DNA of 64,000 nt from Leptospirillum ferrooxidans C2-3 (GTDB lineage Bacteria > Nitrospirota > Leptospirillia > Leptospirillales > Leptospirillaceae), in the NCBI RefSeq assembly GCF_000284315.1, contig NC_017094.1, positions 1,085,486 through 1,149,485 on the forward strand. Direction: 5' to 3'. This document shows, piece after piece, positions 16,089 through 24,881 of the stretch. The notes beneath the pieces are model-generated. The model did no database searches and was not told the origin of the DNA. It saw only the letters and a program-made list of their open reading frames with translations. How positions within the stretch are numbered: position 1 is the stretch's first letter; each line of letters begins with the position of its first letter. The translations under genes were made by a program, and so were the position numbers.

Positions 16089-16998
16089 CAGAGGGGTTTT
16101 CCTGGTCTGCCTGCCCTCTGGGATGCTTTTCGGAGAGCTCTTTGGAGAGGTTCGAGATGTCGACCTTTGTGTAGATTTCTGTGGTCTGGATGTCGGCATG
16201 GCCCAAAAGAAGCTGGATGGAGCGTATGTCCATTCCGTTCATCAGAAGGTGGGTCGCAAAGGAATGCCTGAGGGTATGGGGGGTCAGGTCGCTCTGTATC
16301 CCCGCGAGTTTTCCGTGTTTTTTCACCATCACCCAGACGCCCTGTCTGGTGAATCCTTTTGAAAGTCTTGTCAGAAAAAGGATTTTTTCCTTTCTGGCAA
16401 TTTTTTCCCGGACCTGTTCGAGATACGTTCTGATCCGCTCGATGGCTTCCTCGTCCATGAATGTCAATCGTTCCTTGTCTCCTTTTCCCTGAACCCTGAT
16501 GACGGCTTCCTTCAGGTCAACCCTGTCGATGGTCAGTTCGACCAGCTCCGTGACCCGGATCCCGGAGGCATAGAGAAGGGCCAGCATGGCCCGGTCCCGG
16601 ATTCCCTCAGGATCGTCGTCTGAAGGGGCGTCCAGGAGGCGTCTGACCTCTTCTTTGGAGAGAACGGTCGGAAGATCGGCGGAAAGCCTTGGAGAGGGAA
16701 TTCTGGAGAGATCGGATCCCGGGTAGCCCTGGCGTTCGAGAAAGAGGATCCATTTCCGGATGGCGGAGAGCATGCGGGAGCGGGAGCGGACCGAGAGATC
16801 GGAGCGGAATGTGAAGTAGGCCAGGACTTCCGATTCCGGAAAATCGAGGAGGCTCAGCCCCTGGGATTGTTCGGAGAGGTACTTTTCAAAGGCGTAAAGA
16901 TCAAGAAGGTAGGATCGGATGGTGTTCTGGGCGGAGCCGGATCCCACGGTCAGATCCTGCTCGAAAAGATCCAGAAGGTCCCGAAGCCCCGGAGTCAT
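16060..16998 (-). CDS. xerD: Tyrosine recombinase XerD/XerC
   Basis: A 312-residue tyrosine recombinase. The N-terminal SAM-like core-binding domain (about residues 5-90) is followed by the catalytic domain. Catalytic residues are visible: Arg in ASGIRVTEL, Lys in VQGKGDKERL, HxxR in HTLRHSFATHLL, His in LLGHADIQTTEIYT, and the nucleophile Tyr in that same block. Length and spacing are those of housekeeping XerC/XerD, which resolves chromosome dimers at dif with its partner. It does not resemble the longer phage or ICE integrases. No dif-like site was identified. It converges on, and overlaps, the HemW-like gene. Confidence 0.9.
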   Translation of the reverse strand: MTPGLRDLLDLFEQDLTVGSGSAQNTIRSYLLDLYAFEKYLSEQSQGLSLLDFPESEVLAYFTFRSDLSVRSRSRMLSAIRKWILFLERQGYPGSDLSRIPSPRLSADLPTVLSKEEVRRLLDAPSDDDPEGIRDRAMLALLYASGIRVTELVELTIDRVDLKEAVIRVQGKGDKERLTFMDEEAIERIRTYLEQVREKIARKEKILFLTRLSKGFTRQGVWVMVKKHGKLAGIQSDLTPHTLRHSFATHLLMNGMDIRSIQLLLGHADIQTTEIYTKVDISNLSKELSEKHPRGQADQENPSVTKPDPSQE

Positions 16999-17043
16999 GG
17001 GAGAGGATCCGGGGGTGGGGAAAGACTGGCCTTTGAAGGATCG

Positions 17044-18303
17044 CTATTGTCCGGTAATGCCATATGAAACGACGTTGTTTCCATAGTTTGAGTTTGTCGC
17101 TCCCGAACAGGGCCCAAGACTTGAAAGACTTTTGTTTCCGAGGAAGACAAAAGGGCCTGTTTGTGATTGGGTACTGAAGGGCGATTGGTTCAGGGCAGGA
17201 AATGAGGTCAGTGCCACAGGATCAGTCATTTCGCAGCCGGTATAGGGGAGGTTGAAGGGGTTGATTGACACACCCCCGTTAATCGGGGTGGGAACCGGCA
17301 TGACATATTGCTGGATGCTGTTTCCGATGTTCAGGAGATAGATATAATCGCATGGGGCGGTGGAGCAGTAGTTCGAGTTTGTGATGGTTGTTTCCGAGAC
17401 CGCAATGCCGATGGGGTCGCTCATGGCGACGCCGTTGTTGTTTCCCGAGTAGCTTTGTACGTTGTTGGGGCTAAGGGTGTTTGGATTGCTTGAAGAAACA
17501 TGGTAAATCGTGATCTGTCCGCCATTGTTTGCTGTATTGGTGGATGCGTCCGCAAAAAAGACCAGTCCGTTGGGATCGATGGCCATCCCTTTGATGATAG
17601 GGCCGGAAACGGGATAGTTCGGAAGTGTTGTCAGTTGTGTGGTAAAGGAAGAAAATCCGGTCAAAGCGTTTGCACCGCTAATAGCGAAGTAGCTTCCACT
17701 ACTTGTGACCCCGAACAACACATTATTGACAATCCCCAGTCCGGTAATCGTCCCGGAGGATATGGAGATTGAGGAGTTGGAGCTAAAGGCATTACATGAT
17801 GATGATGAATATGTAAATCCGTACAGCATGTTTCCTGACGCGGCGAAGATATTGGCTCCGGATGATGTCGCAACTCCCGCAACCGCGGAGATGGCATATG
17901 TTGGAGAAGAAGAAGTAGTACAGGGAATGGGAGATGATGATGTGGAATCGACATTTGGGACCACATTGACCGCACCGTTATTGGCTCCGACGACGAGGAC
18001 CGGAAGAGAAGAAGATGAAACAAAAGTGTTTAATGCGGTGACTCCCTCGGATCCTGCAGCGGATGAAGTTGAGCTTGTACAAAGTGTCAGACTGCTGGTG
18101 CTGGTGATGGCAAAGCAGTCCGCAAGATTCCCGTTCGCTGTGATGAGTGATCCTGCCTGACCGTTGGGAAGCGGAATGGGGGTGCTTGAGGTATTGTTGC
18201 TTCCCGAGCAAGCCGAAAATGTCGCCAGAACTGCCAGAAAGAGGGCGGGAATCTTGATCAGGAATGAACGGTCAGGTTTTTTCTGAAAAGGGACAATTTT
18301 CAT
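17044..18303 (-). CDS. Ser/Asn-rich surface lipoprotein, probable beta-propeller-like repeats
   Basis: A 419-residue lipoprotein. The basic N-terminus and hydrophobic core end at a lipobox (LATFSAC, Cys about residue 32). The mature protein is low-complexity in Ser, Asn, Thr and Gly, with repeated strand-like stretches such as GLGIVNNVLFGVTSSGSYF, IKGMAIDPNGLVFFADAS and PIGIAVSETTI. These resemble NHL/propeller blades (GIAVD...G.IYVAD) in degenerate form. GAGG lies ten bases before the ATG. The downstream neighbour on the same strand side (18400-19677) has the same architecture, so the two are likely co-functional. Role unknown; probably exposed at the cell envelope. Confidence 0.65.
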   Translation of the reverse strand: MKIVPFQKKPDRSFLIKIPALFLAVLATFSACSGSNNTSSTPIPLPNGQAGSLITANGNLADCFAITSTSSLTLCTSSTSSAAGSEGVTALNTFVSSSSLPVLVVGANNGAVNVVPNVDSTSSSPIPCTTSSSPTYAISAVAGVATSSGANIFAASGNMLYGFTYSSSSCNAFSSNSSISISSGTITGLGIVNNVLFGVTSSGSYFAISGANALTGFSSFTTQLTTLPNYPVSGPIIKGMAIDPNGLVFFADASTNTANNGGQITIYHVSSSNPNTLSPNNVQSYSGNNNGVAMSDPIGIAVSETTITNSNYCSTAPCDYIYLLNIGNSIQQYVMPVPTPINGGVSINPFNLPYTGCEMTDPVALTSFPALNQSPFSTQSQTGPFVFLGNKSLSSLGPCSGATNSNYGNNVVSYGITGQ

Positions 18304-18399
18304 GGGAACAGATCCTCACATTGTAACGGTTGACTGCTGTTTTGATTCTTTTCCTGTATTAAGGAGAGCATCGCCCTCTAGGACAATCTTGACGGATGA

Positions 18400-19677
18400 T
18401 TATTTCAAAAACGGGTTCACCGGAGTCACATCATATGTCGGTGGCGTATCTCCACCATAGAAAATCTGGGTGTTGTATCCGTATATGGCATCGCCTGTCT
18501 GCTGAAAGACAAACAGATTTTCGTTGATCGAGTCAAACGTGAGCGCATACGGAGTATTAAGATTGGCGTTTGGCCCGTTGATCCTTCGTGTCGGGTTGTA
18601 GTTTCCTCCGCTGGAAAGAAAATTGTCCCAGACCAGAATGTTCCCGCTGGTATCGGAAACATAAAGGGTGTTGTTGTTCACCCAGACTCCCACCGGGCTT
18701 GAGATATAGGTATTGCCGCCGGCATAGAAGATCGGAGGAGGATCGTTTGAGAACGATTTTTCAAACGCCGCTCCATCCGGATAGAGGTTGACGGTGCCGG
18801 CGCCGGTGTTGGCCACAACAAGAGTATTCGTCGAGTTTGAAAAATAGATCCCGGCAGGGGCGTTCAGCTCTGTCGGCTGGGATTGGGGTGCCCCGGGGGT
18901 CCCGTTTGTTCCGGGATTGATTCCTCCGGAAGGGGCGAGGTTATAGGTCCCCGGTGCTGTGATCTGGGAGGTGTCGAAGGCCAGAACGTTGCTTCCCGCA
19001 AGATTTGTGACAAAGATGAACGGAGCGGAAATAGATGTTTGTCCGGTGGGAGGGACGGTCGCGACAGCCACTCCTTCCGGAGAATTCAGCTGGGTATTGC
19101 CCCCCTGGATGGTGACCGTTGGGCTCTGGGAAGGGTTCGTATAGTTGAAATTACAGAAAATCGAGATGGAATTGGCCACAGCATCGGTGACAATGAGAGC
19201 GGGAGGACTGGTGGTTCCGCATGCGGGTATTGGCTTGATATCACTGAAATACGTAAGCGTTGAGCTTGTTGCATGCGGATAGACAAAAGCCCCGGAAGGT
19301 CCCTGAAACGGCCCTGAAATCGTTGCGACAGGGGAGATCTGGGTCGGGTTCGCCGACGGGCTTGGATATTGGGTCAGATCTGTTCCAGGATAGAGCAACA
19401 CCTCCCTGATCCCGTAATCGGTTACCACAGCAAAGGAGTTTGCGGGAGTTGAAGAGGCGTACATGGCCATTCCGGCGGAAAAATTCAGATTATTGGCGGC
19501 TCCTGACGGGGTATTTTGTCCGCAGGCTCCAAAACCCAAAAAAAGAACCGCAATCAAGGAAGCCTCAAACGGGATTTTTGAGACTTTTTCTTTCCAATAT
19601 CCATTTTGTGAGCGTAAAAATCCGGCGCACTTCCATATTGTGGGCGATAAGCCTTGATTCATTTGAAAAAGCTTCAT
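18400..19677 (-). CDS. Surface lipoprotein with NHL-like repeats
   Basis: About 425 residues. The signal segment ends in a lipobox (LFLGFGAC). The start is uncertain: in-frame ATGs at 19722, 19677 and 19662 all give a long pre-signal segment and none has a strong ribosome site. Repeated motifs such as SPEGVAVATV, APFIFVTNLAGSNVLAFD, APAGIYFSNSTNTLVVANTGAGTVNLYP and SPVGVWVNNNTLYVSDTSGNILVWD follow the NHL blade pattern (P.GvavD...lyVaDt.n..v). A six-bladed propeller is plausible. NHL repeats usually mediate binding rather than catalysis. It is paired with the neighbouring lipoprotein at 17044-18303. Confidence 0.68.
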   Translation of the reverse strand: MKLFQMNQGLSPTIWKCAGFLRSQNGYWKEKVSKIPFEASLIAVLFLGFGACGQNTPSGAANNLNFSAGMAMYASSTPANSFAVVTDYGIREVLLYPGTDLTQYPSPSANPTQISPVATISGPFQGPSGAFVYPHATSSTLTYFSDIKPIPACGTTSPPALIVTDAVANSISIFCNFNYTNPSQSPTVTIQGGNTQLNSPEGVAVATVPPTGQTSISAPFIFVTNLAGSNVLAFDTSQITAPGTYNLAPSGGINPGTNGTPGAPQSQPTELNAPAGIYFSNSTNTLVVANTGAGTVNLYPDGAAFEKSFSNDPPPIFYAGGNTYISSPVGVWVNNNTLYVSDTSGNILVWDNFLSSGGNYNPTRRINGPNANLNTPYALTFDSINENLFVFQQTGDAIYGYNTQIFYGGDTPPTYDVTPVNPFLK

Positions 19678-20001
19678 ATCAGTACGACAATCCCCAGGCG
19701 CAAACAACCCAATAAGACCCAAGATGAGAAATGATTGCCTGAATCCTCCTGCCGACCATTTTGTCTGTTATCCCTGTGAAAATGTCTTCATCGAGTGTAT
19801 TGAGGGAAGACGATCCGGACGCTTGTTTTTTTTCTTTTTTGATCTGATACCAAGATTAAGAAGGCTCAAAACTCCCAATACTATCGGGGATTTTACGGGA
19901 TAAGTCAATTTATTTCAGAACCGTCCCCATCTTCTTTGTTTTTCAGGAAAAACACCTCGAGATGATTCTGTCGTCTTGACCATCCAGTTTTATCTATGGT
20001 A

Positions 20002-20030
20002 TTGTTTATACGTTAGTAACTTATTAAACT
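20002..20030 (+). promoter_or_regulatory. Possible sigma-70 promoter upstream of nirA
   Basis: TTGTTT, 17 bases, then TAAACT: each hexamer matches consensus at four positions. It lies in an AT-rich segment 55 bases before the ATG. The surrounding gene-free 19735-20084 shows nothing else recognisable. Confidence 0.35.
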
Positions 20031-20084
20031 TTATTTATCAGGTCTTATCCAGAAAGAACTTGTCTCTCAGAAGGGGAAAGCAAA

Positions 20085-21764
20085 ATGTCGAAAGATCCGG
20101 CTGTCAAATCCTCCGCACGACTCAAGGCAGATGCCCATGAAGAATCCAAGGCGATCGTGAATCCATGGACCCAGCTTGAAGAGATCTGCGATATGGCTCG
20201 CGCCGGATATGACGCTTTCCCACCCGAGGTGTTGAACCTCAGGCTCAGATGGTGGGGGGTCTACCCACAGGGGGACGGAGAGGGGAAGGCCGGAGGGCTT
20301 GTCCCATACTTCATGCTCAGGACCCGCATTGCGGGAGGGATCCTGAAAGCCGCGGCGCTCCGGCAGATGGCCTTCATCTCGGAGCGGTACGCCAGGGGGA
20401 CCGCCGATATCACTGTACGGCAGAATATCCAGTTCCACTGGATCACGCCATCGGATCTTCCCGAGATTTTTCGACTGTTGGGCGAGGTAGGGATCGACTC
20501 CATGGGCGCCTGTGGCGATGTGACGAGAAACATCTCCGGCTGCCCTGTCTCCGATCTCTCGGGGGATCCTTTGGCAGAGCGTCACAGGCGTCTTCTTGAA
20601 GAGGCCAATGCCGCGTTAAAGGGCCATCCCGATTTCTGGAATCTTCCCAGAAAGTTCAAGATCACGATTGCGTCCTGCAAGAGCCAGTGCTCCCTTCCCG
20701 AGATCAATGATGTCGGGATCGTTCCGGTCCATCATCCCGTTCATGGGGATGGTTATGCCCTGCGGGTGGCGGGTGGGCTCTCGACACGTCCCCACTTCTC
20801 CATACCACTTCACTTTTTCTTCAAGTATGAGGAGGTGGTTCCCGTTCTCAGGGGGATTGCCTCCCTGTTTCGGGACCGATCCGAACTTCGGGAAAACAGG
20901 GACCGTGCCCGTCTGAAGTTCCTCTTTCTGGAACATGGCTGGGACAGGAATCGTTTCGAAGAGGTTCTCTTGTCCTATCTTTCTTTTTCTCCGGTTGTTT
21001 GGGAGCCATCAGGAATCGAAGTCGAGGGCTTTCAGTCCGCCAGGGATCACATCGGTGTCCATCAGGTCCCGGACGGATCCGGCCATTGTTATATCGGCCT
21101 TTCGATCAATCAGGGGGCTCTCTCTCCCGCTGTGATGAGCGGGCTGGCTGATCTCTCGGAGTCCTGGGGGAACGGGGAGATCCGTTTGACCTCAATGCAG
21201 AACCTGATCCTGACAGGGATAGCGGAAAAGAATCTTCCACTGGTGTTGGAAAAGTTGTTCCGTCTTGGTCTCAATCCCACTGACGGATCCTTTCTCTCAA
21301 GAACCGTTTCCTGCACCGGCAACGTGTTCTGCCGACTAGCTCTTGTTGAGACGAAGGAGTTTTCCCGGGATCTCGCGCTAACCCTTCATGAGCGTTTTGG
21401 CGAAATCTCCGACCCGCTCAATCTTCATGTGACGGCCTGCCCGAACGATTGTGGCCAGCAGCGTATTTCCGAGATCGGACTTCAGGGAGTCTCCATCAAG
21501 GACGAGTCGGGTGCGGCGATCGACGGCTACGAGCTTTTCCTGGGAGGGCAGACCGGTAGCAGAAAGTCGTTTAACCAGAGAACGGGTGTCCGTTTATCCG
21601 GGGAGCAGGTGGCTCCGGTCCTGACGTCGATTATTGGGTCTTACCTCTCTGAGAAAAATCCGGATCAGGATTTTCGGGATTTCATTGAAATCAAGGGGAT
21701 GGACTGGGTCAAGGGGATCGCTGGGGTGAAACGGAAGAAGGACCCGGTCAAGGTTGGTGAGTAG
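20085..21764 (+). CDS. nirA: Ferredoxin-type nitrite/sulfite reductase
   Basis: A 559-residue siroheme and [4Fe-4S] reductase that performs a six-electron reduction of nitrite to ammonia (or sulfite to sulfide) using reduced ferredoxin. Both ferredoxin-like half domains are present (TRQNIQFHW-type segment at about 106-116, second copy at about 365-395). The cluster and siroheme ligands appear as SCTGNVFC (about 409-416) and ACPNDCGQ (about 451-458), giving the C-x5-C...C-x3-C pattern. Arg residues of the anion site are plausible in TVRQN. GGGG/GAAGGGG lies ahead of the ATG. No partner assimilation genes are adjacent, so nitrite versus sulfite is not settled. Length is typical for NirA. Confidence 0.9.
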   Translation: MSKDPAVKSSARLKADAHEESKAIVNPWTQLEEICDMARAGYDAFPPEVLNLRLRWWGVYPQGDGEGKAGGLVPYFMLRTRIAGGILKAAALRQMAFISERYARGTADITVRQNIQFHWITPSDLPEIFRLLGEVGIDSMGACGDVTRNISGCPVSDLSGDPLAERHRRLLEEANAALKGHPDFWNLPRKFKITIASCKSQCSLPEINDVGIVPVHHPVHGDGYALRVAGGLSTRPHFSIPLHFFFKYEEVVPVLRGIASLFRDRSELRENRDRARLKFLFLEHGWDRNRFEEVLLSYLSFSPVVWEPSGIEVEGFQSARDHIGVHQVPDGSGHCYIGLSINQGALSPAVMSGLADLSESWGNGEIRLTSMQNLILTGIAEKNLPLVLEKLFRLGLNPTDGSFLSRTVSCTGNVFCRLALVETKEFSRDLALTLHERFGEISDPLNLHVTACPNDCGQQRISEIGLQGVSIKDESGAAIDGYELFLGGQTGSRKSFNQRTGVRLSGEQVAPVLTSIIGSYLSEKNPDQDFRDFIEIKGMDWVKGIAGVKRKKDPVKVGE

Positions 21765-21939
21765 CCCAGTAGAGAACAAAGTAGTAAACACCGATCAGAA
21801 GAAGCAGAAGACCGGCCCGTCCATACTTCCCCAGAGCGCTGCCATAAAATGATGCCAGAAATGCAAGGCTCAGGAACAGCAGAAGAAGTCTGAGGTCAAA
21901 GTGGGCAAACCACGGCGTAACGGGTTTGACAGGAACCAC
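21748..21939 (-). CDS. Small two-helix membrane protein
   Basis: A 63-residue protein dominated by two hydrophobic segments (LLLLFLSLAFLASFYGS and AGLLLLLIGVYYFVLYWA) joined by a Gly/Lys/Arg loop. The last 17 bases run antisense into the end of nirA. No family recognised. Consistent hydrophobic periodicity on a short frame supports a real gene, but no strong ribosome site is evident. Confidence 0.5.
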   Translation of the reverse strand: MVPVKPVTPWFAHFDLRLLLLFLSLAFLASFYGSALGKYGRAGLLLLLIGVYYFVLYWATHQP

Positions 21940-22012
21940 AGCCGGGACGTTTGGAAGATTGGTATTGATGGTTGGTGTTGTAATCGAACTCTCCGGGGGT
22001 TCAGAAACTCAA

Positions 22013-22050
22013 ATGAGGGAAGGGAGCGTTATGATCGTTCCTTCCCTCAT
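22013..22050. repeat. Inverted repeat between the desaturase and the small membrane gene
   Basis: The 11-base arm ATGAGGGAAGG pairs perfectly with CCTTCCCTCAT across a 16-base loop. There is no T-run on the minus side, so it is a processing or attenuation hairpin rather than a classic terminator. Confidence 0.5.
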
Positions 22051-22109
22051 CATCAGGCTGAGCTGTTTTTTCCGGTCTACCCCCACCCGTATTATGGATG
22101 GGGTTTTCT

Positions 22110-22967
22110 TCAGCTGGCGTAAGTGATCTTCAGGTTCAGCCGTTCGCGAATTTTCTGGGCCATCTTCAGGACAGCCGGAGCGGCCGGGATATTTTCTTTC
22201 TGGGCGAGTTTCTCAAGGAGAGAGACAAGAATGGACTGGGGCGCGTTCCGGTCATATCCCGGAGCTTCCCTGGCCATTTTGATCGCCCGTCTTCTGTAGT
22301 CTTTCATGGTGTTGTGGAGGGGCATCTTGTAGTTGAAGACGACTTCCTCGATCTGTGGAAGCACATCCTCGCCAAAGGTCCGGATAAAGGTTTCGACCAT
22401 CTGTGCAAAGAATGCATAGTGCCTCGCCTCGTCCTTCGAAAGAAAGCTCAAAAGTTTCAATAGCACTGGCTCTGTCACACCCTTGGCCAGTGACTGGTAG
22501 TACATCTGTGTGGCTTTTTCCTGAAGGAGCGTATAGGTAAAGACCTGCACCGGTTCAGAAAACCCGATGGAGAAGTCTTTCAGATTTTCCTGGATCATCT
22601 GGATTTCGAGCGCTTCTTCGGAAGGCTCGATGCCTGAATTGATCTGATACAGCGCCAGCGCTTGGGCGTGGCGATCCTCTTCGAGACCCCATCGTACGGT
22701 GAAATGGAAGAGCTCCCTGTTATGGATGGCCTCTTCCTGATTCGGAGCCGTCTCTATAGGGAACAGCTTCTGATATTCCTGAAAATAACCCGGAAGATGA
22801 TCTTCGACGATGGTCACAAAGGAGACGGCTCCCTTCTGCCCCTCGGACAATAGCTCTGGCCGGTGCAGTTCCCACGGAAGATCCCTGAATCTGTTCCAGT
22901 TTGAATCATCGGCAATCTGGTTGAAGCCTCTGACAACATTTCTCAGTTCTGAAATAGGTAGATGCAC
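22110..22967 (-). CDS. Acyl-[acyl-carrier-protein] desaturase (ferritin-like di-iron)
   Basis: A soluble di-iron enzyme that introduces a double bond into acyl-ACP. I place the start at a GTG (22967) preceded by AAAGGGA; the frame continues upstream to 23165, but that part is polar and unlike the family. In the 285-residue version, the iron-ligand motifs occur as VEDH (about 54-57), EEDRH (96-100), E in LLQEKATQ (about 149) and DEARH (179-183). This order and spacing define the FA_desaturase_2 family. It is divergent from glgA across roughly 200 bases that must hold both promoters. Reduced ferredoxin is the usual electron donor. Confidence 0.85.
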   Translation of the reverse strand: MHLPISELRNVVRGFNQIADDSNWNRFRDLPWELHRPELLSEGQKGAVSFVTIVEDHLPGYFQEYQKLFPIETAPNQEEAIHNRELFHFTVRWGLEEDRHAQALALYQINSGIEPSEEALEIQMIQENLKDFSIGFSEPVQVFTYTLLQEKATQMYYQSLAKGVTEPVLLKLLSFLSKDEARHYAFFAQMVETFIRTFGEDVLPQIEEVVFNYKMPLHNTMKDYRRRAIKMAREAPGYDRNAPQSILVSLLEKLAQKENIPAAPAVLKMAQKIRERLNLKITYAS

Positions 22968-23175
22968 AACATCCCTTTCTGAACGTAAGCAAGACCGACT
23001 TTCCGGCCCGATGTTCCATTTTTGAACTCGACCACTTGCGAACAACACCCATTTGGCTCCACTATAATCCTGTCTGTCGAAAATATCCACTCCCTCTAAA
23101 AGTAGGGGTGCAGGATGATGTCGCTCCGTGGTGGCTCTTTCGGAGTTTTGTTCATATTGAACCAAGTTGGAGATA

Positions 23176-24759
23176 ATGGAGAAAAAGCTGCCTAGGGAAT
23201 CTTTGGAAAACGTTCAGAAAATTCCTTTTGTCGATACCCCTGGATCCCTGTTGTTCCTGACATCTGAAATCTCTCCCTTCATGAAGACCGGTGGTCTTGG
23301 AGATTATTCCCAGGCACTGCCTCCAGCGCTCCTTCGTTCGATGGCCGATGGGGGGGATGTCAGAATTTTCTGTCCGGGATTTTTGGGCGCAGAGACCGAT
23401 CCGAGGCTGACGCCCGTCGGTGGTCCCCTGACGTTCGAAACTCCATGGGGAGAAAAAACGCTCAGGGTCTTTCGGGCAGCGGATCAAAAAGAGAGTGCTG
23501 GAAGCTGTCCATCAGGGCCAATCCTTGATTTCCTTCTGGTGGATGACCTTTTTGATCGCAAAGGGCTCTATGGAGAGGCCGGTCAGGATTATCCGGACAA
23601 TTTCATCCGTTATTTCTCCTGGTCTTTGGCGGTCTTTGTCTGGATGGGGGAGACTGGATTCCTTCCGGATGTTGTCCATGGAAATGACTGGCAAACCGGG
23701 ATGTTTTTTCCGCTCCTACGACTCAAGTCCATTGAGGATTCAAGTCTTTCTTCCATCCGGACGGTCTTTACCATTCATAATCTTGCTTTCAAGGGACTTT
23801 TTCCGTTTGATCTCTTTTTCCTGACGGGTTTTCCTGCTTCCTGGGGAGGTTTTGACGGTCTTGAATATTATGGCGATCTCTCGATGATCAAGGGAGGGAT
23901 CGTTTTCTCCGATTATGTGACGACTGTGAGTCCGACCTATCGAAATGAAGTGCTTTCCGAACCTTTGGGCGCGGGACTCTCGGGAGCACTGAAATATCGT
24001 GGGGAGCGCTTTCTGGGTGTTCTGAACGGAATTGATGATGATGTCTGGAACCCGTTGACGGATCCGATGATCGAGCACCCTTTTTCCAGGACAGATCTTT
24101 CCGGCAAGGAGATCAACCGCCATTCTCTGATCAGAAAAGGAAACTTTTCTTCTGCGGATGCTCCGGTCATCGGTTGTGTGACAAGGATGACATCACAGAA
24201 GGGGATCGACCTGTTGCTTCTGGCACTTGATCAGTGGTTGTCGGGGCAGGCAAAGCCCTTTTCCTTTTTTCTTTTGGGAACGGGAGATCCCGTTCTTGAA
24301 AAAAAAGCGCTGGAACTCGAGGCAAAGTACAGGGGAAAAGTCCATGTTGTCATCGGATTTGATGAAGGGCTCTCTCACCAGATTTATGCGGGGTCGGATT
24401 TTTTCATGATGCCGTCCCGTTATGAACCCTGCGGACTGGCACAGATGTACGCCATGAGATATGGAACCATTCCTCTGGTCTTTCCGACGGGAGGTCTTCG
24501 GGATACCGTTTCAGACGGTGTGGATGGTCTCTGGATGTCATCTCTTTCGGAAGAAGGGGTGATCGATGTTCTGGATCGCGCTTTAGACCTTTATCAGGAT
24601 AAAAAGACCTTCTTCTCATACAGAAGTCACTCAATGGACAAGCAAAATGGATGGGAAGAGCGGACTGGTGAGTACCTCAGGATATATGCCGGAGTGCTTC
24701 CATCCGCTCCGGAGATCCGTCAGGGTTTGTTGATGGCCCGGATGGCCTTGAAAATGTAA
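23176..24759 (+). CDS. glgA: Glycogen synthase (ADP-glucose type)
   Basis: A GT5-family glycosyltransferase of about 527 residues that extends alpha-1,4-glucan chains from ADP-glucose. The N-terminal ADP-glucose motif appears as KTGGLGDYSQALP. HGNDWQTG and TIHNLAFKG follow. The C-terminal Rossmann half includes the conserved PSRYEPCGLAQMYAMRYGTIPLV, with the catalytic Glu in the E-P-C-G-L segment. An in-frame TTG at 23167 is an alternative start; both have weak ribosome sites (GGAG close to the ATG). The gene is alone here, without glgB or glgC. Its 3' end overlaps a small antisense-strand gene by 40 bases. Confidence 0.92.
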   Translation: MEKKLPRESLENVQKIPFVDTPGSLLFLTSEISPFMKTGGLGDYSQALPPALLRSMADGGDVRIFCPGFLGAETDPRLTPVGGPLTFETPWGEKTLRVFRAADQKESAGSCPSGPILDFLLVDDLFDRKGLYGEAGQDYPDNFIRYFSWSLAVFVWMGETGFLPDVVHGNDWQTGMFFPLLRLKSIEDSSLSSIRTVFTIHNLAFKGLFPFDLFFLTGFPASWGGFDGLEYYGDLSMIKGGIVFSDYVTTVSPTYRNEVLSEPLGAGLSGALKYRGERFLGVLNGIDDDVWNPLTDPMIEHPFSRTDLSGKEINRHSLIRKGNFSSADAPVIGCVTRMTSQKGIDLLLLALDQWLSGQAKPFSFFLLGTGDPVLEKKALELEAKYRGKVHVVIGFDEGLSHQIYAGSDFFMMPSRYEPCGLAQMYAMRYGTIPLVFPTGGLRDTVSDGVDGLWMSSLSEEGVIDVLDRALDLYQDKKTFFSYRSHSMDKQNGWEERTGEYLRIYAGVLPSAPEIRQGLLMARMALKM

Positions 24760-24854
24760 TAGATGCCCATGCTGATTCCAATGATGACCCCGGTTACGAT
24801 GATATAGTCGGTGGGGCCCCATTGGGAAAGTGTCGGGTTTGTGTAGGGCTGCAT
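24720..24854 (-). CDS. 44-residue single-span membrane protein
   Basis: A short gene with GGAG eight bases before its ATG. The protein has a polar N-terminus (MQPYTNPTLSQWGP), one membrane helix (YIIVTGVIIGISMGIYYIF) and a basic tail (KAIRAINKP). The layout is like small respiratory-complex or envelope subunits, but no family is recognised. Its 3' 40 bases lie antisense to the end of glgA. It is in the same direction as the downstream-lying Crp-family gene, and might share its promoter region with nothing else visible. Confidence 0.55.
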   Translation of the reverse strand: MQPYTNPTLSQWGPTDYIIVTGVIIGISMGIYYIFKAIRAINKP

Positions 24855-24881
24855 TCTTTCATCTCCATGATTGTGACATTT

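Noticed and set aside
16060-16998. XerD as integrase of an integrative conjugative element with the secretion operon
   Set aside because: Its length and motifs fit housekeeping XerD/XerC; no flanking att repeats were found, and relaxase and coupling protein are lacking.
22968-23165. N-terminal extension of the acyl-ACP desaturase to 23165
   Set aside because: The extension is polar and unlike the family, would abut the glgA start with no promoter room, and a GTG with AAAGGGA occurs at 22967.
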